Assembly: GCA_015146655.1 (NCBI GenBank) | Contig: VKHL01000045.1 | Location: 124,001-188,000, forward strand | Length of the DNA stretch: 64,000 nt | Direction: 5' to 3' | Origin: Ochromonas danica | Taxonomy: Eukaryota > Sar > Chrysophyceae > Chromulinales > Chromulinaceae | Shown: piece by piece, positions 44,044 through 56,184 of the stretch | Position numbering within the stretch: the stretch's first letter is position 1 | Layout: each line of letters begins with the position of its first letter | The notes under the pieces: model-generated | What the model saw: only the letters and a program-made list of their open reading frames with translations | Told to the model about the DNA's origin: nothing | The model's database searches: none | Translations under genes and position numbers: made by a program

Positions 44044-45924
44044 ATGTTAGGAAGACAATTTCTCACTTTTCTATCTTCCACACTCAAAACCAACAAATCC
44101 CAACAAAACAATAATAACGAAAATAAAAGAAAAAAGAAATGGAAGTCATTCATGAGAGGAAAGGATAAAGAAGAAGAAGAGATCTTCTCTGAGCACAAGG
44201 GATTCTTTGCCTTACCCTCTGACCTAGTGCTACACATTCTGTCTGACTTCCTGGGCATGGACCAGGTGACACGAGGAGGAAGACCAAGTCTGGACCTCCT
44301 CGCTCTAGACATCGCCTGTGCTCCTTCTGTCAGACCTTTCTATCTTGACGTTCTTCGTCATACTGGCATGCGATTGAAATGGTTGGATTCTTGTCCTTTC
44401 CTCGCAACAGTTGCCCCTCCTACAACACCAACTGACAGAGGGGTTATTAAGAAGAGGAAATGCAAGAAGAGTAGTCTCCATGATGGTGGTGAAGGAGGAG
44501 GAGGACTCAAGGCTATGTTAGCATGGATGAAGTCACGTGGTCTTCGTTTTCACACACTTTTCATCTCTTTTGACCATCTCGAAGCTTATCAACAAATCAA
44601 TGATTCTCATCTATTACAAGGTGTAGAGACATTACGATTCCGTGGACAATATGAAGAAAATAAGCAACTTCTTCGTGATATTCTCTCTAAGTTAGTCAAT
44701 CTAGTCAATATTGAAGAGATTGATCTTGTTGGTACCTTTCTCTATAAGAGTGGATTTGCACATGATCTAACTTTTATACCTTCTATAAAGTTAAAGAGAG
44801 TTAACTTTATCTTTGATGTCTGGGGATGTTATCATCAACTTGGATTTAAACGAATTTTTTATCATTTTGGTTCAAGTTTAGAAGAAATTCGTTTAGGAAA
44901 GGTATTAGAAGAAGAATTACCAATTTTATTAGGGAATGAAAATCTTCGTAAGATACGATTTACTTTGAAAAGAGGAAGTGAAGAAGGATTAATACGATTC
45001 TTCTCACAACAATATTATCGTAATTTAGAATCAATTGAGATTGAAGCATTACAATATGGTATTGTTACTAGTGCAGTAGGTAAAGCTATTATGATACAAA
45101 ATCCATGGATAGAACGAGTTGTCTTTTATGGTAGTTATTGTGGAATTACACCACAAGATACATTAGCTTTCATTACTCATTGTAGTCGATTAACTTATTT
45201 TTCGACTTATTACTGTGTCTATGAGAAGAAGAAGAATAGTATGATAGGTGGTGTTTCATTGGAATTAGGTTATGGTAGTCAGATTTGGAATAGTGACACA
45301 GGATTAGTTACCTTATTACCTTATTTCAAAGCTTGCCATACTCCTATTACACAGTTAACTTGTGTATATTCTCTTCCTAATGCAGTAATTCATGAAATTG
45401 CTATGACAATTGGACATTATCTTAATTCAATTAATATTAATTTTACTCCTGAGATTGAAAGTCATACTTTCCGTACTTTGGTTAAATCATGTCCAAAGTT
45501 AGAAAGAATTCAAGTGACAAATTATCAACAATTAGAAGATGATGATCTCATAGCTATGACAAGATATTGTCAAAATATTAATTCTATTTTACTATCAGAT
45601 ACACCAAACATTACAACCTATGGTGCAATAACTATCATACAATATTATGGTAGTAAACTAACAACATTATGTATAACTCGTTGTGATCAATTACAAGGAA
45701 GTCTTCTTATCCCTGCTATTGTTAGACATTGTCCTAAAATGGTTCGTCTCTATCTTCGTATTGCAACTGTAACAGCAGATGATGTCATTAATAATGTCAT
45801 TGCTGTTAATCAACTACCTCATTTAGTATCCTTTTGCATCCCATGGACTGTAAAAGAAGATATTAAATCACGTAGATTAGTCACAGGTAGAGAAGGGTGG
45901 GAGAGAAGAATTACTTTTTACTAA
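44044..45924 (+). CDS. F-box-like / leucine-rich-repeat protein
   Basis: Single exon, 626 residues. After a Lys/Asn-rich start comes the F-box-like block LPSDLVLHILSDFLG (about residue 59), then LLALDIACAPSVRPFYLDVL. The rest is about 15 irregular LRRs (for example LVKSCPKLERIQVTNYQQLE and AIVRHCPKMVRLYL), typical of the cysteine-containing FBXL kind. It shares its opening with the protein at 3842-5545, but the repeat regions have drifted far apart. It probably selects substrates for a cullin-RING ligase. It ends in REGWERRITFY. No introns, like the other family member. Confidence 0.7.
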   Translation: MLGRQFLTFLSSTLKTNKSQQNNNNENKRKKKWKSFMRGKDKEEEEIFSEHKGFFALPSDLVLHILSDFLGMDQVTRGGRPSLDLLALDIACAPSVRPFYLDVLRHTGMRLKWLDSCPFLATVAPPTTPTDRGVIKKRKCKKSSLHDGGEGGGGLKAMLAWMKSRGLRFHTLFISFDHLEAYQQINDSHLLQGVETLRFRGQYEENKQLLRDILSKLVNLVNIEEIDLVGTFLYKSGFAHDLTFIPSIKLKRVNFIFDVWGCYHQLGFKRIFYHFGSSLEEIRLGKVLEEELPILLGNENLRKIRFTLKRGSEEGLIRFFSQQYYRNLESIEIEALQYGIVTSAVGKAIMIQNPWIERVVFYGSYCGITPQDTLAFITHCSRLTYFSTYYCVYEKKKNSMIGGVSLELGYGSQIWNSDTGLVTLLPYFKACHTPITQLTCVYSLPNAVIHEIAMTIGHYLNSININFTPEIESHTFRTLVKSCPKLERIQVTNYQQLEDDDLIAMTRYCQNINSILLSDTPNITTYGAITIIQYYGSKLTTLCITRCDQLQGSLLIPAIVRHCPKMVRLYLRIATVTADDVINNVIAVNQLPHLVSFCIPWTVKEDIKSRRLVTGREGWERRITFY

Positions 45925-46068
45925 TTCTCTGTTTTAAATGTTAATCATTAACATGTCCTTCCTCATGTATTACCAACAGCTTTGACTATAGTATTCTATT
46001 ATCTTCACTGCCAAACATACTCGAGCAGACACACACAGAGAGAGAGAGAGACAGACCTCTGTCATGGT

Positions 46069-48279
46069 TTAATAGGAGCGACCCCACATCACCCAGGTCT
46101 TGGCAGGTAAACCTGACACGAAGCAAAGAGTTCCTTCAGGCAGGGGTGGCTGATCAAAAGGCTTGCAAAGAGTCTTGGCAGCCACAGAAGTAGCAGTGGT
46201 AGCATCTTCTACACCACCCTCGAGGGCTTCCTCACGAGACATCTTCTTCACCTTCTCTTCCCACTCGGTAAGGTCACAGAAAGGAGTCAAGACCATGCAT
46301 TGCTTCTCCAAGGCAGGCACAAAGTCTTCCCAACGAGTAACTTGGACGATCTTCTCATCTCTTCCTGCTTTAGCCTTAGCAAAGAGACTGCTCTGGATTG
46401 TCTCCAACAAGGCAGGCACACTTTCACCAATAGTGGCAAAAGCAACGTCTTGCTTCTCACCATTATCACGACGCACCAACCGACATTGTTGGCTAGCAAA
46501 GTCACGAGGACCCACTTCAATACGCAAAGGTACACCCTTCAACTCCCAATGATTGAACTTCCATCCAGGAGTATAGTTCTACCACATAACAACAACAAGT
46601 CATTTAGCATGCTTGAATAAGAAAGAAGAATTAATCGATATTTCACACTTTATTACCTGTCTGGCATCAACATCAACACGTACACCTTGCTTCTTAAGTT
46701 CAGCACGAATAGCATCACAATAGTTGAGAAGATCAGAGAAGTCAACAGTCTTCATGGCAATAGGTAAGATAATAACTTGCAAAGGAGCAACACGAGGAGG
46801 TAAGACGAGACCCTTGTTATCTCCATGGACCATGACACAGACACCCAAAGTACGAGTTGTCAGACCCCAAGAAGTCTGCCAAGGAATAGCCTTATCACCT
46901 TTGTCATCTTCATAATGAATCTTGAACATCTTTCCAAAGTTCTGTCCTAAGTTATGACTAGTAGCACCTTGGATAGCACGACCAGAACCATTAATATAGG
47001 CTTCAACAGTTGTGGTATGGAAACCTCCAGCAAACTTCTCCATCTCTGTCTTCATACCTTTCACAACAGGTACAGCAAGTAAATCTTCATAGACTTGCTT
47101 ATAAAGCTCTAAAATGGAAAGAACACGAGCTTGTGCTTCTTCATAACTTCCATGAGCAGTATGACCTTCTTGCCAGAGGAACTCACGAGATCGTAAGAAA
47201 GGAGTAGCATCTTTGAATTCCCAACGAACTACATTACACCATTGATTAATCTCTAAAGGTAAATCACGATGAGAACGAATCCATTTAGCAAAGAAAGGAT
47301 ACATAATAGTCTCGGAAGTAGGACGAATAGCAATTGGTTCTTTCAAATCAGAAGTACCACTCTTTGTTACCCATGCGACTTCAGGAGCAAAGCCTTCAAC
47401 ATGATCTTTCTCAGTATTTAATGCTCTTTCTGAGACAAAGAGAGGGAAATAAGTATTTTGTACACCTAATTCTTTAATTTGTTTATCAAACCATTGTTGA
47501 ATACTCTCCCAAATGAAATAAGACCAAGGACGTAAGATATAACAACCAGAGATATCAGAATAATCAATCATTTCACTTAACGTAATGGTTTGTGTATACC
47601 AATTAGCAAAATCTTCTTCTTTCTTATAAGAAAGACCAAGTAAAGTCTCTTTCTTGACATTCTTACCATCTTCCTCTTGAGAGGAAGAGACTGCTTTCTT
47701 TTCTTTCTTATTGTTGTTATTCTCCTTCTTTCCTTGAGTTGTGGTTGTTGCTTCTGCTGATGAAGCAGCTGTTGCATCAAAGTCTAAGATAGTTGGAGTA
47801 TGTTGAATATGTTCCAAAAATCTAGTTAATTCTGTATAACTTAAAGAAGTAGTACGATCATTACGTAATGGATGAATATTAATCAACTCTGTGGTCGTTA
47901 ACGCTTTATCTAAGCAAAACTTCACTTGACCTTCTTTATCATTCACTAATGCTAAAGGAGAGACTGCACCACGAATGACACCTAATGTGTTTTGTAATAA
48001 TTCTTCATCACCAAAACGTAAATTAGCACCTGATAATCCTAATAAAGTTGCTACAGTCTTTAAATTAACATCACGTGTAGATAAGGTAGTAATTAAGAAA
48101 AGACCATATTTCTTATCACGTAAGAACAAGTTTTTGGTTAAAGTACCCTTTAAATGGCCAACATGAACTGCTTGTTCTTCAACAGTAAATGCTGCTTCAT
48201 GTTCATAAGTTGTTTGAGATAAATTTAATTCTTGGAAAATGGTTAATAAACCTTCATCGAATGATTGCGAGGAAGACAT
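46069..48279 (-). CDS. Prolyl-tRNA synthetase, eukaryotic/archaeal type, with N-terminal YbaK-like domain
   Basis: Exons 48279-46657 and 46578-46069, phase 0; 710 residues. Residues about 10-160 are a YbaK/ProX-like editing domain ([39 protein letters not shown]), joined by a Lys-rich linker. The class II catalytic core (about 210-540) has [49 protein letters not shown] and [12 protein letters not shown]. The anticodon-binding and C-terminal domains extend over the intron and end in MWGRSY, the tail form of eukaryotic-type ProRS. It charges tRNA-Pro; the appended domain may clear Ala-tRNA-Pro. I chose MSSSQSF as start because upstream in-frame sequence has no ATG. Cytosolic; no targeting signal is seen. 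Confidence 0.93.
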
Positions 48280-48840
48280 GATCGTTGTTGGGGGTGTGGT
48301 AATTATTAAATGAGAATTCAATCTTCTTGCAAAAAACTCAGGATAGGTTTGCAACAGGAAGATTAAGAAGAGTAAAAGTTGGACAAAGGAATACTAGGAG
48401 ACAGAGTGACAACCCCAAGTAACTCAATTGCTATTATTTTGTTTGTCATCATGTCGTGGGGAAAGCTGGGACGACGTATTTGTGGTCAGCGGTCACACGG
48501 AAGCAAAAGTCACATTTCTTGAGTTATAACCCACAATCTCACTTACATTCCTGTCCCCCCTACATAACATCTCAACTGCTTGCCCCTTTACTACTAATAG
48601 TATGAACACGGTTTTTACGACTACAACGATGTTCTACAAAAGTATTAAAATATAATACAGAAGGCAATAGAAGGTGTCAATACATCACAAAATAAGGCCT
48701 TTATATCTATTATACATTGAGATAACATACGAATTGTGAAACAACAATTGCTATAGCAAGTGGACAAGTAAAGACATCCAACAATTACACAGCAAAAGCA
48801 AAGCAAACAACCTTACAAATACGATCTTAAACTCTCCTAT
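48280..48840. other. Intergenic between tandem minus-strand genes
   Basis: Upstream of the ProRS gene and downstream of the RING-H2 gene. Contains the palindrome GTTATAAC at 48523-48530. No gene seen. Confidence 0.4.
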
Positions 48841-51800
48841 TCAACGTCCACCTCTCTGATTACCAGAACCATCATTGCTATTTAACCGAGCATTGTATCT
48901 ATTGTCATTGTCATCATCAATTTTCGTCTCATCATCTGCTAGTGTAACATGAACATCCGAACTTAGTGCCACGTTTGAGTTCTGATCCTCCCTTCTGGAG
49001 CCATCTGAAGGCATTTGATTATTTGGAGGAAAAGAGGGAACAACTCTTGGTTCAGTAGATCGAACCAGACGATGATTCCGTGGATTAAAGCCAAAGATAG
49101 CTAATGTTCTACCATTCTCTTCAAGGACCATCGCACCACCAGGATATCGACGAATGCCCCCTCTATCTGCACTCAACATACGATTCTCTTCTTCATCTCC
49201 AATAAGAATTGACCTCATGGATCTTTTACACAAGGGACAAAGAGCCGATTGCTTCAACCACGGATCAATACATTCCACATGGAAGATATGCCCACATGGT
49301 TCTGGCAGAACACGAACCATACTACCTTCTGTGATTTCCATCAAACAAATCGAGCAGTCACAGGTCTCCCCCATTGAAGATACCGTCTTTTCAGCCGCCT
49401 CAGTTACTGGTGTCGCAACAACAGGATTCGCATCTTTGCCAGTGTGAGAGCGGTCAACCTTGCAATGTTGCAGCCAGAATTCTCTTGTAAAAGCCCTCTG
49501 ACCCAATGCATCACACTCAAACTCACTGAGACCTCTTCTTCCACCTCGTCTACCTCCAGCAGCTTCCAGAATCTCCATCGCCAACTCAGTCTCCGTCAAG
49601 AAAGTTGCTTGTTGCTGCGCACGCCGAATAAGCATTCTTCGGATAGAATAAGAGATCGTGGAGGTAATGACAGTCATACAGCAGATAATAATTAAGAGGA
49701 TGATGGTCTGGCTAATGATGTCAAGATAGGCTGAGCTACTAGAATCGATGGTGCAAGCAAATTGAGGTGTCTGCTGAGTGTAACCAGCGACGCAATTATC
49801 ACAGGCATCATGAAAGGCAGCCCCAAAAGGCGTCCCATAACAATCTCCTTGATCGTTGCTGCCTCCGCAAACACCTTGATTGTCACATTGAAATGCATTA
49901 TGATTAGCATCATAGCTATCAACCGCTAAAGCACTACAACCACACGAGGCAGGTATGGTGCTCGTATTGTGATAATAGCGTATTAGTAGTCTGGAGCGAG
50001 TAAGTTCGGTGTTATTCAGATACGATACCATGTACAGCGACTTGCTTCCACTGGGAATGCCTTGCTTGTAGTCAACAGTAGCTGAAGTAACCGTGCTACC
50101 ATCAGACAGGTGATAAACTAATAAAATATCCAATGGCACTAAACTGCCATCATCAATGTCCATAGAAGGAACAGGACAAGATAAAATTCCTCTCAGTTGA
50201 TCACTTCCTGGTGCCTTAACAACACTACCCACAGTTGTTACCGCACCACCATAAAAACTACACAGGTAGTCCAAACTGCTGCTATTCTCTCCTGCTGCTA
50301 GACAAGATGTTGACATATTCCAGTAAATGGATAGATTCTCTTGCGGTGTTACACAAGCCGATGGCAAGCATGCCGTCGTATTGACATAGCAAAAAGATAG
50401 ACTTTTCCCAACCCGCAGAATGTTATCATCATCATCGTCATCATTTCTGTAGAATTTCTCACTATGATAGCGTAGATTGTTGAAGTATTTTTCTTCTCCA
50501 GTAGCAGATGATCCCCACAAACCTACCCACTCAGTCGAAGCAACAGTCGCAGACCGATCACTGGTCAAGTAAGAGTAACGAATAGAGCTATCCTCATAAA
50601 TCGATACTAGAATCTCCATTTTAGAGGTGACAGTATCATCTGTCTTTTGATACAATTTCAATAGAATATGGAAAGCGCTTGCATTAACGCCCAGTAAGGG
50701 CTGCACATCCTCAATTGTTTGTGTGTAAGTCCAATAAGTCACATCAGTCCAAAGAGGGCTGTACCAAGCAGAAAGCAAATTTGTCGCTGTGGAGAAGACA
50801 CCACACTATAACAACAAACGACAGAACAAAGAAGTCAGTTACACCCTCTCGGCGAATAAATATACAACTTACACTTGTTTCAGGGCAGGATGCGTAAGGA
50901 GGAAAGGCAATTATGCCATTGCCATATATCTTGATCTCGTTTAACAAACCCCCAAATAAAAACACCCAAAAAGGTAATGTGATTGCATCAGAACTGTCTG
51001 TACTGGACAAATCACTACCATCACTGCCTTGCGTTGTTTTGTTCACGAGTACATTTAGTTCATCATCGGACAAAGTCGCATTGATAGAGAAGCGATTATA
51101 AACATAGGGAGTATAGCGCTCTTCATAACTTTTTGGCATGCTATCACAATTCTTAACGTAAGAATGACTGCATACCCCACTTGAGCTACAACTGTCAACA
51201 GTACATGGATTGCCGTCGTGACAGACAGAATCAGACTCGCAATTTTGTGAGCGGGTGTAGTTAGTATATACATAATCTCCCCCAGCATCAACAACCAGAG
51301 AAAGTTCTACTGCGCTGCTTTGAGAGAGTGAATACAGTGTGTCACTGGCATTGCACATAATCTCTTGTCCTCCATGGGCTGTACAAGTGGTGATATCAGA
51401 GAAATCACCAGGCAAACACAAGCTTACAACATCACCAAATACATTTGCCTTGTTCGTGCACGTTCTTCCACATGAACAAGCTTTATCGCCACTTCCTGCA
51501 CATAAGGGATAGCAGAAATATCCTACTGAAGAGGTATAGAAACAGCTACTTCCAATTGGACAAATATGCGAGGATCCTGAGCAGGCTACACATTCACAAA
51601 ACGCCGCATTTCGACAACGACTACTGTTCAAAGGAATATTTAATTCGTACACATTGACTCCAAAACCAGAGCCATATAGGGAAAATTGTTGATTAGAGGA
51701 AATGACGGTTCTATTAATCACAACAGCGGTCTCAGTAGGCTCACTGGGCGTTGCATTCCAACAAGTATACACTGGTTGAGAAGTACTATCTGATGCTAGC

Positions 51801-52147
51801 CATCCGTAATTGGTAAATTGGTCCCCAAAACTCTGAGTGTAACAAATGCTTCCTCGACACCAAAGACCAGGAGCACAACAGCCTTGGATCCCAAAGCTAT
51901 TGCCTGTTTTGGAAATATTGCGCTGAAGAACATTTTCTACAACATGGGTATAAACGGTCTCATTCCATGATATATTCAAGGAATCCATATCAATAGGCTG
52001 CAAGTCTGAACTTTTACAAGTCTTTACTTGGCTATCTCCAACATTAGTTGATATAATCCAATGTATATCATTCCAAGTCAAGGAAGAAGAAGAAATAAAC
52101 TGCTGAAGAAAACTAGCCAAGAAAAGAAGTGAGACAGCCAACGACAT
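48841..52147 (-). CDS. Large type I membrane RING-H2 E3 ligase with cysteine-rich ectodomain
   Basis: Exons 52147-50873 and 50805-48841, phase 0; 1,079 residues. A signal peptide (MSLAVSLLFLASFLQQF) precedes an ectodomain of about 780 residues, rich in Cys and N-glycosylation sites. It includes a CXDXXXCTXDXC unit (SVCHDGNPCTVDSCSSSGVC). Next is a segment with FWVFLFGGLLNEIKIYGNGI, followed over the intron by LLSAWYSPLWTDVTY; this recalls NIDO/PLXDC-type beta domains. One transmembrane helix (TIILLIIICCMTVITSTISY, about 790-810) leads to a cytosolic RING-H2 (CSICLMEITEGSMVRVLPEP, then CGHIFHVECIDPWLKQSALC, about 910-955) and an Asn/Asp/Arg-rich tail. Topology is like RNF13/GRAIL, but the ectodomain is not a PA domain. 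It could ubiquitinate membrane cargo in response to a lumenal or external ligand. Confidence 0.85.
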
Positions 52148-52764
52148 GATCAATGTCAATTTTCTTGCTTATTGGTCTATTAATTATCTCTTTTTCTCTT
52201 TCAAAAAACGAAGTAAATAATCTCAAAAGTATTGATGACTAGACTAACGTGCTGTACATGTAATTAATTGTGATTGGCTGACTGACTGGGAGGGAGGAAT
52301 TCTCTGTTTTCTTCTTCTTGTCCTTTGTCAACAAGTGAGCGGAGGCTTCACACGTGCACAACAGCAGCAGCAGAGCGCTCTGCCGTTCAACACTGCTGGC
52401 TGTGCGGACTGTTTGTGTTCCGGGAACCAAACTTTGGTGAGGGAGTGGGGAGTGGGAGAAGACCGTAACCAATTTTGAAAACCTCGTTAAATCCGTAAAT
52501 CCGAAAATCCGGAAATATGCCTTTCTTCTGGGGTTTTATGTAATTCCTTAACTGCTCTTTGATCGTTTCGTGTTTTGACGGCTGTTTTAATCATGATGAA
52601 TGAAGGATTTAGTAACGATTCTTCTTTGATGTAGTGAGTTTTTTAAAATCTCATTTATGTATCTATATGAAGAAAGAAGAGTTAGAAATAAATGTCAAAG
52701 TTTTTTCATCTTGAACAACAATAAAGTATAGGTATTAGTACAAGAATAAGAACAAGAGACAATA
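52148..52764. promoter_or_regulatory. Divergent intergenic region, RING-H2 / two-helix membrane protein
   Basis: No gene. Repeated short elements (aatccgtaaatccgaaaatc at about 52490-52509, then cggaaatatg) give three spaced copies of AATCCG. A CAGCAGCAGCAG run lies near 52362. Promoter role is inferred from position. Confidence 0.4.
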
Positions 52765-53673
52765 ATGGCAGCAAAAGTTCATCCTTACTCTCCACCAGTG
52801 ACTACACCACAAACAGGTCATGATTTAATGTCTACTCCTATTACAACAGGTGTCCTTTCACGGCGTGAGAAGGAAACACAATATGTTGTAGGTGATATTG
52901 AACGACGATTAAAAGTACTAGAAGCTGAGACAGTCTTTTCAACTTATAAAGTCGCTCTCTTCTCTGTTACTTTCCTCTCCTTGATTGCTGGTATTTTACT
53001 GATCCTAGTGGGTACACATACCACGGTCATCTTCCAAGCTCTACCACTTGAACCTGGTGTCATCGCTGTGGGTGGTTTATTTTGCCTTCCAATCTTCTAT
53101 TGGGTTAAAGTTGTCTTCTTACCTAATCGATTGGAATATAATCAACGAAAAAGTATTAAAATGGAAAGACAAAGTAGTAAAAGTCGAAATCTATTTGATC
53201 AAATAACAAATGCTGCTAAGAAATTTGCTGAACCTCCACCACGACGAATTAAAGTCTTTGCTGTTATCCGTAAGAAAGAATATCCAATTGTTGCTTCTAC
53301 TTGGAAATCATTTTGTGAAGAAGTTGAAAATAAGACTAGTCTTGCAATTGAAAGACAATTGGTAAAGTTTCGTGATGAAGAGGTTAAGGTAGATTTCAAG
53401 TTAAAGTTAGATGAACACTATGGAATGGATAGTGGAGATAAGATTTTTGTCTATAATCGAGGAGGCTTTGATACACAAAATTCTCCTATTCGAAAGCAAT
53501 ATCAGGAGATTGTTGCAGCACAGGCAATGGAAAATAGAGGTAATAGTGTGTCCCAGCCAACCAGTTGGATGGAATCCATTGTTGATTTTGCAAAGTTATC
53601 CTTTAGTAGGCAAGGGTCACGAGAAAGTCGAAATCCACATGGGGCTAGTAATAATGTTTCGTGGAATGTTTAA
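52765..53673 (+). CDS. Two-helix membrane protein of unknown family
   Basis: Single exon, 302 residues. An N-terminal cytosolic region is followed by two predicted membrane helices (about 62-83 and 97-117: LFSVTFLSLIAGILLILVG and AVGGLFCLPIFYWVKVVF) joined by a short loop. A basic stretch follows, then a compact domain (about 165-240) reading RRIKVFAVIRKKEYPIVAS, then VKVDFKLKLDEHYGMDSGDK. Strand-helix order and the closing DSGDKIFVYN suggest a ubiquitin-like or PB1-like beta-grasp, which is inference. The hairpin membrane anchor resembles ER-shaping proteins. I know no close family. Confidence 0.65.
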   Translation: MAAKVHPYSPPVTTPQTGHDLMSTPITTGVLSRREKETQYVVGDIERRLKVLEAETVFSTYKVALFSVTFLSLIAGILLILVGTHTTVIFQALPLEPGVIAVGGLFCLPIFYWVKVVFLPNRLEYNQRKSIKMERQSSKSRNLFDQITNAAKKFAEPPPRRIKVFAVIRKKEYPIVASTWKSFCEEVENKTSLAIERQLVKFRDEEVKVDFKLKLDEHYGMDSGDKIFVYNRGGFDTQNSPIRKQYQEIVAAQAMENRGNSVSQPTSWMESIVDFAKLSFSRQGSRESRNPHGASNNVSWNV

Positions 53674-54015
53674 TAATGAGACCTATTACTACTCTCATAT
53701 TGTGAACCTGAGATGTAAATACTGTGAATAAGTTACATATTAATGACGACAATGTTAATGACATTAAAAATAAAATTGCATTATCATTATATTAATATAA
53801 CCTTGACTTCTAAACTATTATATTGATAGTATAATTTGCATAGAGATTTAATCACCAGACTGACAAGAACCCTACAAGGATATTCTATGAGGAAAGACAT
53901 TCTCGTTCTCATCCCACAATATTCTCAGCACTTTCTATTTATCTCATGATGTTAAGAAACTCTGCTAACAAAACCTTCAACCATACGCAACATAATCACA
54001 AGCTGACTGCTACGC
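53674..54015. other. Intergenic, convergent genes
   Basis: AT-rich 3' flanks of the two-helix protein gene (+) and the double-PHD gene (-). Contains aataaaa-type elements near 53766. No gene seen. Confidence 0.4.
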
Positions 54016-56145
54016 TTATGTCATCGTAGAGTCTAAATGATCAGGCAGTAACAAACCACCATGAAGATCATCATCTTCGTCTTTAAAACTCAACAACATA
54101 TCATCTGGCGAAAGGAAATGACTATCTTCACTCATTGCTAAAGCAGGATCTTGGCTAGGAGCAGAAAGATCAAAGGGCATTTCCATCTCACTTCCTTCTA
54201 CAGCTCCCATCATCAAAACACTCGACGAACCGACAGTAGCATCAGTAACAGTGGCAGAAGAATGAGACATGGTGCGACGTCGCTTATGTCCAGTAATAGA
54301 ATGACTTGTATTATTTGACGAAGTGACTGCCAAAATATCACTTTCTAACGAATGGTCCAAGAGCTCACCTTTCATAAGATCATGAGAGTCATCGATAGAA
54401 TACTCACTACCAGCACTACTATGAGATAATCCTCCTAAACGTTGATTAATGAGTGTTTGTTGCCGTATTAATGCTTGACATAATGTCTGTAAATCAGAGA
54501 GCGATGCCCAATGACGATGATATTCCAATGCAAGGAAATCTTCATCAGTAAATTCTCTATTCAAGGCATCTTCAATATGTGCTAAAAGTTGTGCAAGGCT
54601 TACAACCTCCTACATAGCCAACAATACAAAACAGGTAAGACAGAATCGTATAAAATGAACAAGAACAATCATATTCACAAACCTCCTTTTTCATGAATAT
54701 AATATCATCTTCATTATCATAGTCTCCATAATCATCTTCGTCATCATCATCATCATCATATTGGATTCGTCTTCTCTTCTCTAATGGTCGACTTGATCTT
54801 CTCATTTCTTGTCCAAACGAATCTTTTCGTTTACCACTTCCAGGAGGACGTCCACGACCTCGACTAATAACACCTCCCTCTCCACTACCATGGACAGGAG
54901 TGGATTGCAAGGTATTACCAACTTTCTCTTCTCGTTCAGCTTGTTGTGCAGCTCGCGCTGCTTCTTTCTCAGCAATAAGCTGCCCACAAGAAGCACAATA
55001 CCAAGGATCACCTGCTGGAATGGAATTTTGCGGTGGATTGAGACAATATGCATGAGTCTCTCGCTCACATTCATCACATAATACCAACAGATGAGAATCA
55101 TATTTACCAAAACATGCTTTACATCCACAAAATGCACAAACGGTTATCAACGGATCATCTTGACAAAAGGTACACCATAGTTTATCATCAGATTCACTAT
55201 TCACTCCATGATTATACTGATGACCATTTCTATTAGATTGACTATGTTTCTGTTGATGAATGGAGGAAATACTATCTAATGCTTCTTCTAAAGTAGAATA
55301 CCTGGTAGATTCAAATGAATTACACGATCATCATCATTATCACGTCATGAAAAGAATGAAGAGAAAAAGGTGTTTCATACCTGCCTAATTCAACAATTTG
55401 TTTCCTTGCTGTACGTCGTACAATAAACTTTCTTCCTGAATGTGCAATAGTTATTTCACCTGTTTTAGCTAATCGTAAAGCTTGACGATCTGCTTCAGAG
55501 GTAGCAGCTGCATCATCATCACTTTCATATCCTCTCGTCAGTCGACCCATGGCCTGGATAGCAAGCTTTGCTTGTGATTTATCTCCCTCAACTGTGTCCT
55601 GTAGAGCGATCATGAAAAACATCAAAACAATTAAATGAGAAAAACAGCAGAAAACATAGTGGCAGATAATATGGACGATATCTCCCTTACATCGAGGACA
55701 CAATATGGACACGACCAATCACCTTTAGGTACAACAGGTAACTTAGGTCGAATACATTTTAAATGAAAAACCAAAGAACATGTATCACAACAGATTAGAT
55801 CTCCACCACGTTCACAAACTTCACAGACTTCATTATGTTCATCTTTCACTTCCTTATGACCAGTACTAGCACTAGTAGTTGTATTGCTATTATTATTACT
55901 GCGATGATTTGATTTGACAGTGGATGAGGAACCAGCTTTATGGCCATTGTTGTTAGTGGTAGAAGGATCATCTGGACTGTCTTTATTCTTCATATCTTCT
56001 TCAACTTGAGATTTACCAAACCCACGAGTAATTTCTATTTTCATCACATAGAATAATAAGAAACAGATAAAAGAAATACAAATTACAACAACAACAATAA
56101 TACCAATAGTAATAACAGTAAGTAGTAGTAGTAGTAGTAGTAGTA

Positions 56146-56184
<39 letters not shown>

